From Glossina fuscipes (lineage: Eukaryota > Arthropoda > Insecta > Diptera > Glossinidae): 64,000 bases of DNA. The notes below the pieces were generated by a model, which did not search any database, was not told the origin of the DNA, and saw only the letters and a list, made by a program, of their open reading frames with translations. Position numbers and translations under genes: made by a program. Location of the stretch: NCBI RefSeq assembly GCF_014805625.2, contig NW_023998432.1:7241243-7305242 (forward strand). Direction: 5' to 3'. This document shows, piece by piece, positions 33,162 to 41,660 of this stretch (its first letter is position 1; the number at the start of each line of letters is the position of its first letter).

Positions 33162-33291
33162 AAAATAAGACAAAAATGTTTTTGTTTTTTTTAGTTATCA
33201 TTTTGCTTTATTTTATGGTGTCCTAAGCATAGGCATCAATACCATTCTGTCTTACAAATCTCTTATCATCTAAGTAGCTTAAAACTAGTTT

Positions 33292-33385
33292 GAGCCGATA
33301 GCCTGTGTTGCTAGTGCTCAATGTCTTTTTTTTAGTCTAAGAATTCAATTCATTAGTCTAAAATTAAAATAATAATAATGATAAT
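33292..33385 (+). repeat. Short retroposon with AAT tail, copy 1
   Basis: A 94-bp unit starting GAGCCGATAGCCTGTGTTGC and ending in AAT repeats is flanked by the perfect 11-bp duplication AAAACTAGTTT (33281-33291 and 33386-33396). The second copy at 58445-58536 is nearly identical and begins at the same base. It contains the direct repeat TTAGTCTAA on either side of GAATTCAATTCA. Equal 5' ends in independent insertions suggest a complete short element (SINE-like) rather than random 5' truncation of a longer one. Confidence 0.8.
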
Positions 33386-33572
33386 AAAACTAGTTTATTA
33401 ATATTTTGTGTATACAATTGATGTATCTTTGATCAGAAAACATACATGGAATCATAGTACAAATTTTTTTCAAATAAATACTTTCTAAAGTCAACGGTTA
33501 GCTTAGCTGTAACACACCTTTTCCACCCTTAATTTTTTTACTTTCTCTTTTATCCTCATCGACTTTAAAGGA

Positions 33573-34860
33573 CTACATTTTTGGTCGTAAACTAATGAAT
33601 TCCTTTATTATTTTTCCATTACATTCATCGTTCATCATTCCTAAAACTTTCTTATTCAATAATGGGAAATCGAAAATATTTTGTGTAGGATATGCGGACG
33701 TATCAAAATCATAGGAGATATCATCTCGGAAGTCATCATATAAGTCATTTATTCCAATATCATAAATAAACGAATCAGTATTCATATAATTTAGATTAAT
33801 ATTTTCCTTATATTTAGGCTTTATGTAACCATAATGGAAATTGTACGTTTTCCGTTTGGATATTTCTAAGACGGTAAAACCAATGTAAATTGACTAATTG
33901 TACTCAACTCGTACTTTATTCATTTCATCCGAAATTTTGAGTGGACTATGAAAATTTGGTTTGGCTAGAAGACTTCTTGCCCCCAACTTTCTATCGCTAT
34001 TCTCCCATTCGAAGACTATTTTAATAACTTTTCTTTTATCTCCATTTTCCATAGTCGTGACGTAGACAGCGTTATTCAGTAACTTGAAGAAATTCTGCTC
34101 GAAAGAGTTTTTAGCTAACGTTCTATGGTAATTGTTCAAATCCATGTATTTATTCAACCAATCCGATTGATTAAATTTAATAATTTTGTGTGTTTTTTTT
34201 TAAAACAACTACCATTAATAGATGAAAGTTCCTTAATAAACAAATGATAGTCGTACGCTGAAAGATTATGGAAAAATATTGGAATAAACGTTGCAACTTC
34301 ATATTCCAAGTTACACTTATTATGAGCAAGTCCTCTATAATCACCTGTCAAATGACAGTGATCAGCTACCCTGATATCGAGACAAACAATTTCTCACAAA
34401 TGCGGCAAATTGTATCTGTTTCTTGTCTCTCGCGTTCCGCAGGCGTAATAGGTTGAACTTTACATAAATAATTATTATAAATAAATAGAACATCTTTGAC
34501 TAGATTTTGACAAAATGACTTGTTGAATTTTTCCCACTCTATTAATTTTAGATATATCGAATCCACACTTAACATTCTAACTGTAAGCAAATGGAATATG
34601 TTTTTGCACTGATAGGAAGTTAGTTGAATTTTGAACGTTAACTGACTATAAAATGCATTCAAACTCTGCCTCAACCACAAAACGCACATCCAATTGACGC
34701 TTGATGCTTTTAAGCCTAAGTATACTATTATCTTTGCTAGGTAATTTAGTTACCTTTTTTTACACTCCTGCTTATGTCTCTGCAGAGTATCCACACAGTG
34801 AAAATGAATTAAGCATACGTTACACATATGCACCGATGTTTCGTCAATTGTGATTTGATC
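33573..34860 (-). pseudogene. Maverick protein-primed DNA polymerase B remnant
   Basis: In gene order on the minus strand: a zinc-binding N-terminal piece VHMCNVCLIHFHCVDTLQRH (about 34755-34835), a second Cys pair ICRICEKLFVS (about 34375-34410), VADHCHLTGDYRGLAHNKCN, EVATFIPIFFHNLSAYDYHL (exonuclease region, 34351-34154), a piece LNNYHRTLAKNSFEQNFFKL (near 34100), and the palm motif YMNTDSFIYDI followed by FPLLNKKVLGMMNDECNGKI (33785-33573). These are hallmarks of Maverick PolB. The usual Y-x-D-T-D box reads Y-M-N-T-D: the first catalytic Asp is Asn. At full length the protein exceeds 1000 residues, so large parts, including thumb and terminal-protein regions, are deleted. Confidence 0.85.
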
Positions 34861-35094
34861 AATCTGTAATAACATACAAACACACACGCTTGAAAAGCGC
34901 TTAATCCAAACATAATGAAATTTTCCATTCTCAAAAATAATTAACCACAAGAAAAGCATAATAATATTAATACACACATGCACAACGTAAACAACTGGAA
35001 GAAAAAAGCGAAAGTGTTCTTTATAACTAAAAACAAGACAAAATGTGGGTATAAATAGGAATATATCAAAACGCAATGCGACACCCCGTAAACC

Positions 35095-35209
35095 TCCTAT
35101 GCTGTAGAGTATACTAAGTTTAGAACTTGGTTTGCAACACCACCGCAATACATACAATAAGCTTCCTATGCTGTAGGGTATAGTAAGTTTAGAACTTGGC
35201 TTGCAACAC
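35095..35209. repeat. Pair of 46-bp direct repeats
   Basis: TCCTATGCTGTAG..GTATA..AAGTTTAGAACTTGG..TTGCAACAC occurs at 35095-35140 and 35164-35209 (period 69 bp) with four mismatches. A TCTGGATAAA word follows the second copy and recurs at 35298-35307. The unit includes the palindrome AAGTTTAGAACTT. It may be a subterminal repeat of the Maverick element; that is inference from location. Confidence 0.7.
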
Positions 35210-35594
35210 TCTGGATAAACAAAAATACATATTAATAACACCTTACCACACACGCAACACATACACACACATACATTGCAAGATCACCACAAAACCCTCT
35301 GGATAAAACCAAATTCGTCTTGATAGCCCCCATACATTAATTAATTAATTCTTTTTTTCATTAACACACATGATTAATAACACAAGAATATTTAAGATAG
35401 GTCAATGAATCATTAAAAAAAAACACAAAACTTCAAAAAGCACAACACAAAGCACAAGTAACTACATTGGCGTGACGCATCCCACAAGAAAACTATGACT
35501 CATCCCACAAAAATTTTTTCAATGTAGCGCATTTCAAAAACACTATCACCGGCAACATCTTTCTCTTTCTTCTCTTTCTCTCAAAAATTGCACA

Positions 35595-36310
35595 GTGACG
35601 CTGAAGGAACATATTATATCTACTCTAAGCTCAAAAATTCGCCCCACTTTCCTAAATCCAGTGAGTATGGAGATTTCCTGTTTCTTCACTGAAATTTGGT
35701 TAAAATCTTACTTACATTTTTCGGAACTTTTTCACAAATCCTTCCAGGTGTTTAGAAAGTATCGATTGGAGCGCACCGGTGGTAATGTTTTAATTGTCAT
35801 ATCTGCTGCCGTCCCGTCCGATTCATTTGAATTTCTTACCATTCCTGACGTTGAATTTATTGCAATTCGTAAGAAAATGGCAGTAAATAGTTATATGTAG
35901 CTTGCTCCTCTATTCCTCCTAATGGGGACATCGCTATTCATAAGACACACGCTACCCTCGTTTGTCACGTAGCCAAATATTCGAAAACTACTGACATAGT
36001 CATAGCGTTGGTTGACTTTAATTTGCCGCAAGTCACTGGGCGTTATAGTGATAATTCTGACTGTATGATCCCCACTTCAACATCTGATGGAGTTATTGTG
36101 TTTTTCGATGAATTATTCGATTGGAATTTATTTCAGTAGAACCATACTCCTAATTGTAACGGCAGACTGCTACATCTTTGCTTTGCCAATTTCCCGGAGA
36201 TAGCTTAAAATCGGCGTCCACCTTTTAGTATACCTGATAATGCACATCATCCAGCAGTTCGCATTTCCTTTCATCATAAGCATCATGGTCCGTTGAACTA
36301 TGTAACATGT
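35595..36310 (+). pseudogene. Family A endonuclease remnant
   Basis: Frame 35595-35900 reads SSKIRPTFLNPVSMEISCFF, TEIWLKSYLHFSELFHKSF and a VLIVISAAVPSDSFEF block, which parallel copy 2 (ALTETWLKP-like, GGGVLIAISA). Beyond the stop, other frames give VDFNLPQ and CNGRLLHLCFANFPE equivalents. The Thr-Glu-x-Trp motif with the catalytic Glu is kept. An AP-type endonuclease that would nick target DNA, now inactive. Confidence 0.65.
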
Positions 36311-36654
36311 TTTTTTTTAGAGCTGGCGTTATGTTTTGTAAACCTTGGCTAACCCAGTTACCAAGAAGAAGGCAGAATTTAACCTAGCAGAAGTATTGTT
36401 GATGTGACGTCAAATCACGGTGTTATGGTCAATCTACCCTGTTACTCTGCCCGTAAGTCTGAGTTCTTGTAGCGGTTGGTCCATTAATTCACCGTCTGGG
36501 GTTACATTCATACACACATACACACGCACTCACTTACTTACTTACATCATCTTCGCGAAACCTCCATTTAATCTGATTAATAGATGTCATAATGAACATC
36601 ATTCTTACTAACTTTTTCAATTATAATTTCTTAACTCTCGTGCTATTAAAAAGG

Positions 36655-37101
36655 TGAAAGTCTATTTAGTGATTATCAATCTATGCTGTTCGGCTTATAC
36701 CGCCAAAACTGTCAATTTTTTTCACTATCAATACGAGATCGGCTAGAAGTTGTCTGTAGCTGGAATTTAGGCGGATGCAGCGCCTTTCTTCATATAGCGA
36801 ATAAAACGCTTCATTAAATTTGTAATTCAAAACAATTATCTTTATTTCATTTTACTTATTTATTTTATATTTTATACCTATTTATACTCAAATTTTACAA
36901 AAATATCTTATTATTAGCGTAAGCATAAAATATTGACCAATTGACGCCTAGCGTCGTATTGCTTTACGAAATGCAATTCTCAGCTAATTGAAGTGTGATA
37001 TGATTCTTTTTTCCTTTTGCAAATGAATTATGTTGACTTTGCATAATTCTATCACACTTCAAAGTGGATGCATATTAACCATGATATGCGATCACACTAC
37101 A
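36655..37101 (-). repeat. Hairpin-rich LTR-like repeat, copy 3
   Basis: Shares with copies 1 and 2: GCTGTTCGGCTTATACCGCC, a GGCGGATGCAGCGCC hairpin, AGCGAATAAAACGCT hairpin, ATTGCTTTACGAAATGCAAT hairpin (also in copy 1), an arm pair GAAGTGTGAT / ATCACACTTC, and the end TATGCGATCACACTACA at 37101. It lies inside family A sequence. Stems are kept while loops vary. The right flank GTCT also occurs near the left end (36662-36665), a weak 4-bp duplication candidate. Confidence 0.65.
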
Positions 37102-37289
37102 GTCTGGTATAATTTGTAAACAATAGTACATACCTATTTTTTATGTTCTATTACATTGACTTATCATTTAGTCCGTTTATTGAGATTAGTCTTAATTGTT
37201 ATAGTAAAGCGGCGAGTTGAGATCAAACTTTTACAAAATTAACGTAATGCAAAAAAATGTAATCTAAAAAAATGGTTTCGCGATTTTTT

Positions 37290-37810
37290 GCTTTTTCACT
37301 TTTTGAACTATTGGCGAAGCGCTCGAGGCTTATTAAGCAATTCTCTAGTTCTTTCTACACCACTATCTTGGTAAAGACCCAGTCTTCACTCCCAATTGCT
37401 GACTCTCTTGATCTGTCTCGTCGGCATTCTCTCTTGTCTCGGAATATACGCAGACGTTACAATTACTCTAACGAATCAAATCCAACTTCCATCAATAAAC
37501 ATTATGATATTAATTACATGAATATCTTACTGTTTAAATCTCACCTTTCACACATTATGTTCGGTTTTTCTGCTGAGAATATTGAAACTCTTTTCGTTCT
37601 ATAATGTACTAAACTTAGCTATTTCTGCATCAGTTCTGATCAAGCAACCTCGCAACGGGCTTTCATGGCTTACTAAATATTAAATATTACAAAAATAGGA
37701 AAAACAAATTTTTCATAAAATTTATGAAAAATGGTTTGGTTTAGAACTATAGAGGCATTGCCAGGTTGAATGTCTTATCTAAATTGTTTGAGCGAATTGT
37801 TCTTCAGTAT
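37290..37810 (+). pseudogene. Family A linker between endonuclease and RT
   Basis: Frame 37272-37604 ends in ILLFKSHLSHIMFGFSAENI, which corresponds to SMLKSHLSHIVLDFSVGSID of copy 2 (about 48930-48990). The following LAISASVLIKQPRNGL piece and then ALPG..SYLNCLSELFFS (about 37750-37810) match AISASVPIKQSRP and GIPKLKILPKLFERI. Between them most of the RT N-terminus is deleted (only 50 bp remain). The sequence stops at 37810 at a T-run. Confidence 0.6.
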
Positions 37811-39351
37811 TTTTTTTATTTTTATTTTTATTTATTTATTTATTTATTTATTCCACTTTAACCTTTGCTATCAACCTTTGTAACGAGTCTTCTTGGGCAG
37901 GGTAAGCCCAGCCACTCCAGGACTTTTTCCAAAACAATTTATAATATAAAAAAAAAAAATGATTCGGACCTTCGGGTGGGTTCCTTCGTTACTTTTATTT
38001 ATAGATAAGAAGATTACAAGCGACTTGAAAAGAGGTAGGAGGAAAACTTTCTGTTGGAATTTTATTATCGATTGTTCAAACACGAGCTCTTAGCTTTCTT
38101 TTGTACCGATATCCCGAGTTGCTAAAAAAGAAACGGATACGTCGCAAGTGTCATAGCAGCTTTCCTTGCCCACCGGTTTGTCCCTAGCTGGCTCTTCCTC
38201 AAAAAAATATTCCTCTGTCCTTCAAGGATGGCGATTAACCTAAACCGGCCATCCCCTATCCGTAAAATCATCAGTGCTATTAGTTATTCAGGGGTGGCGA
38301 TTAAGCTAAGCCGGCCATCCCCTATTCGTACAGTCATCAGTACTATTAGTTATTCAGGGATGGCGATTAAACTAAACCGGCCGTCCCCTATCCGTAAAAA
38401 CTCTCAGTCCCAGTCAACTCTTTAAGTAATGATCTCTTACCTTTAGCTGCTATGACACGACTGCAAGGCTGAGCGTAGTGCGACACGCGCTTTTATAGTC
38501 GCGATCACCATCGCTGTCCCGTTATCAAAATTATTTCTTATGCATCTATCCTTTCATGTGTTAGCTTTGGTCCGATCGAACATGTCTAGCCGAGCATATT
38601 TGTTTGCATCTACGACTGCTATTTTATTTGTATGACAATACTCTTATACATATTTTATTGCTAATTAAGTTCCAACTCATATGCTCTAGCTGCTGGTGCT
38701 GGCTTAGGTAGCAAATCGTATGTTTCTTTTATAAGCCGCAGCACCGTTACGTATGCCTTCATATGATGTGAGTCATATCGCCATGCGTAAGCTCCTTTCT
38801 ATTTTGTAGTGTTTACTTGTTTGCTTATTCTTCCGTGTATCTTATTGGTATTGCTACCTTAGGTACCAATCGTATAATTTGTAATCCGTTGCGCATGATT
38901 TTGCACAGTCACCAGTCCGTTAGGCCTGTGCCTTTGCAAAATGTGCAAAGTTCCCTACTGTGGATTGTTTAAAATTAACAACAACTATTAGTGAGCTATT
39001 CCCGTTTTTTTCACTTTTATACAGAGCTTTATGACTATTGTTTGTGTATGTACTACACATTTCTATACATTTCATGGGATTTGTACGTTTGTATGTGGTT
39101 TATACATTTTATACATTTCATATATATACCTTTTATACCGTTTCTACTTATGTGTGTTTCATATATTTGTGTACATTGTATCAAAACTTTATACCTTCTT
39201 ATATGAATCTTGTGTTGTCGACAGTTTGTGCGGGAGAAGGGTTATCATCTGGTAATCAGTAAAAACGAGGACATGTTGGGACAAGCCAGACCGACTGCTT
39301 GGGTCTACGGGTAGACATTTATACGGACGGACTTGTTACCAGTAAGGAAGC
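37811..39351 (-). mobile_element. 1.5 kb insertion with TTTA-rich edge
   Basis: Copy 2 of family A is continuous where this copy jumps from 37810 to about 39352, so the intervening DNA is an insertion. Its left edge is a T-run followed by (TTTA)n; on the minus strand that is a (TAAA)n tail, so a minus-oriented non-LTR retroposon is likely. It contains the 66-bp hairpin tandem and a TAC/ATA-rich segment (39040-39190). No RT or other protein motif was found. No target-site duplication is visible. Confidence 0.5.
38226..38395. repeat. 66-bp tandem repeat, three units, with conserved hairpin
   Basis: Units start at about 38226, 38292 and 38358. Each has GG(A)TGGCGATTAA, CTAA.CCGGCC, (A/G)TCCCCTATCCGTA and CATCAGT.CTATTAGTTATTC; the third breaks off early. 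Within each unit GGATGGC pairs with GCCATCC across about 14 bp. In unit 3 the A to G change in the right arm (GCCGTCC) still pairs through G-U. The plus frame 38228-38425 is open because the period is a multiple of three; coding is not otherwise supported. Confidence 0.75.
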
Positions 39352-40130
39352 AAAACGCTTTCTTACACCTTACGTTTCTCCATTCCAGCACGCCCCTAAG
39401 GGAAGATCCATTGTTACCAATTTTACTTGTCATGTTTTTAAGGCTTCTTCTAGTGGCTCTCGCACGGATGTCGTATATATTGATTTCAGTAAAGCGATTA
39501 ACTAGGTTAACCATACATTATCGATCTTCAAATTTCAGACTTCAGGCCACCTTTCTACTAAGTCAAATGGATTTGCTCTTATCTGCGTAATGGATCGTTC
39601 AGGGTTCTATTTAACTGCATAACCTCGGAAGAATTTTCCGTGACGTATGGCGTCTACCAAGGCGACCACTTAGCACCCATTTTATTTAATTTATACATTA
39701 ATAATCCCCTCTCGGCGATTATAATAAATCCAGCCAGCTCTTAATGTACGCTGTATCAGCTTCAAATTGACTCAAATAATTTGGTTAGATAGTGCTCGTT
39801 AAATTTTGTAAAATTAAATCTAAAAAAATGCAAGAACCTTTTTTTCTTAAGACGGAATTCATTCAGTACTGAGCATTTCAATGACTCCCACAAGTTGAAA
39901 AACGTCAATTCGTTCACCGATTTAGGGATTTTACTCGGCCAAAGATTACGTTTCAGTTTGCACATTGCAAGTAAACCTACGTCCGCGCTTGGTTTCATTA
40001 AAGGGTGGTCCAAACGGATCCTCAAATTACAAAAAAGCTATACAAGTGCTTAGTTAGACGAATACTTGGGCACTGCTCGATTTTTGGTCCTCTTGCTATA
40101 AGTGTTATGTATATTTAATTGAATCCGTTT
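39352..40130 (+). pseudogene. Family A reverse transcriptase remnant
   Basis: YVSPFQHAPKGRSIVTNFTC (matches YISPFQHRFRKGRSTV of copy 2), VVYIDFSKAIN (normally DFSKAFD, with the first catalytic Asp kept), then in other frames VTYGVYQGDHLAPILFNLYI and, after a loss covering the YxDD box, LQIDSNNLVR, LNLKKCKNLFF, TDLGILLGQRLRFSLHIASK. This spans RT motifs to the C-terminal region. At least four frameshifts. Confidence 0.7.
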
Positions 40131-40780
40131 AAAAGCAATTCTTGCTTCTTGGTCTCAGGAATTTGGTTGGGTTCTTGTCTCACTGCCTTCTTATAATAAT
40201 TGTAAACTCATTGTTTTTTAATGTTAGTTGGACATTTATATGTTTTGATGATTTATTCTGGCCATTTTCAATGCCATCTATGCGTAGTGATGTTTCTAAA
40301 GTAGGAACGTTGATGTTTCAAAGTAGGAAATCAAAGAAATCTTGATGCCCCATTTCCATTACCTGCGATTATTTTACTGTACATGTTACTAGTAAGACAT
40401 AATCCTTTCGTGGTGATGACATGTGTGTTGGTAATGTTACTGCATTTTACGTCCATTTCTTGCAGGTGCTTGAAGCACATCCCCTTTGAAGTAAAAATTA
40501 TTTTTGATTGAATTTATTCCATCTATCTAATTGACGAAATCTTATGCAGTAATACAATGCATGATTCTCCATGTTAGAGAAATTGTATTTATCACTCTTC
40601 TTTTCCAAACGTACCGCAGATCACACTGTTTCGTGCGAATGAAGTGCTGGCGTTTCCTTGCTATGAAATCTATGGTCTACAATTAGAATTTTAGAATTAA
40701 TAGTACATTGTCCTATGGTTGGTTTAGCGATTGTTCAAATCTAATGTGCAAATTATGTATAGATTCCTCTCCAACTGCAA
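40131..40780. other. Unassigned spacer
   Basis: AT-rich DNA between the family A RT remnant and the minus-strand Bel gag. Frame 40142-40345 has no motif. The stretch adjoining 40780 could be further Bel gag but I could not align it. Confidence 0.3.
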
Positions 40781-40782
40781 TA

Positions 40783-41660
40783 TTATTTAATGCCAATACA
40801 CGATAAAAGTTTTTGTATCGTGTAGGTTCTTGGCTGATGCGAAATTTGATGTGGTTGTGTGTTGATTGAAGATATTTTCAGACAACGTTGATACAAGAAC
40901 CCTTTTTTATTGCATCGTTCTTGTAGCATTGCCCAAGCAGACATGTAGTTGCCTTCTTTTGTAGATAGATGACTGATTAACCTTTCAGCTACTCCTGAAA
41001 GATTTGTCTTAAGATAACACATGTTTTGTACATCAGGCGTTGGCTGTTCTGTGGAGGGACAAATCGTAAAGTTGCGTCTACTTGTCGTGGTCGCCTCCAA
41101 TTTTGGGAATGAATATTTTTGTAAGCGGCTGACAATTGCAAACGGGTGCGTGATGAATTGGTGGGTTGTGGTTCATCGCTTGATGCGATGTCACTTGAAG
41201 CTTGACTAATCATGCAATGCAAATATATAGCACAGATTTGATCGTAGGCGTCTTGATCTATATCAGAACTCAAAGTATTTGGAATTTGTTTCCATGATTC
41301 TTTATCTAGGTTTTCTAACTTAGTCCACATATTTTAATGGTGTCTTTGCACACTTGATAGAATTGCTGATATTCATTAGCATTGATTGTTGATAGACTGG
41401 TTATTAATTTTTTGAACGTTTGAAATACAAACTGAGGTACATTCAAGGATGTCAGGTTTTTTTTCAATGTTCTCGTCAAATATTCTTGACTCTGGTCTCA
41501 TTCTTGATAACAGGTCATCTTAGTTTTCCTGTCAGCAGAGTCTTTCATAAAATTGCGTACGGTACGCTACATATTCTCGCCAGCAGTAGATCCAAAACGA
41601 ACTTGATTGAAGTTAAAATCGTCACGTTTTCAGTTGTCAAAACGTCTTGAATTAATTATG
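40783..41660 (-). mobile_element. Bel/Pao copy 3: gag fragment only
   Basis: Minus frames 41330-40989 and 41100-40783 encode gag. The first begins KLENLDKESWKQIPNTLSSD; the second contains AERLISHLSTKEGNYMSAWA and MLQERCNKKGF, matching HLTTTEENYISAWTTLEERY in copy 2. The knuckle, protease and pol are absent. Upstream to about 41660 other frames give further N-terminal gag-like text (DENIEKKPDILECTSV). A deletion removed the YGKWREF core. It belongs to the same or a close family as copies 1 and 2. Confidence 0.65.

Larger units (their letters stand above)
32351..35290. mobile_element. Maverick/Polinton fossil, right part
   Basis: Carries plus-strand pX-like and adenain-like genes (32506-33161), convergent with a minus-strand protein-primed DNA polymerase B (33573-34860). 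A 94-bp retroposon sits in the convergent gap. This gene trio is diagnostic for Maverick/Polinton elements and adintoviruses. The left part lies beyond the Bel/Pao insertion. Its outer end is unclear: 46-bp direct repeats occur at 35095-35209, and Jockey-like family A begins at 35595. Confidence 0.8.
35595..40130 (+). mobile_element. Jockey/CR1-type element family A, copy 1, broken by insertions
   Basis: Segments matching the second copy (47460-49825) appear in order at 35595-36310 (endonuclease), 37290-37810 (linker between endonuclease and RT) and 39352-40130 (RT). Between them lie an LTR-like repeat with unassigned flanks (36310-37290) and a 1.5 kb insertion (37811-39351). RT continues past the point where copy 2 is cut, so this copy supplies the family's RT core and C-terminal half. 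It is heavily mutated throughout. Confidence 0.7.

Noticed and set aside
36655..37101. 4-bp target duplication GTCT for LTR-like copy 3
   Set aside because: The left GTCT lies inside the block shared with other copies, and 4-bp matches are expected by chance.
38228..38425. 66-codon ORF over the 66-bp tandem as a repeat protein
   Set aside because: Openness follows from a period divisible by three; no start context or upstream gene, and units carry a hairpin better explained at RNA or DNA level.
39031..39262. Three overlapping plus-strand ORFs of about 70 codons
   Set aside because: All three frames are open because the DNA is a TAC/TTT-rich degenerate repeat; no motif in any frame.
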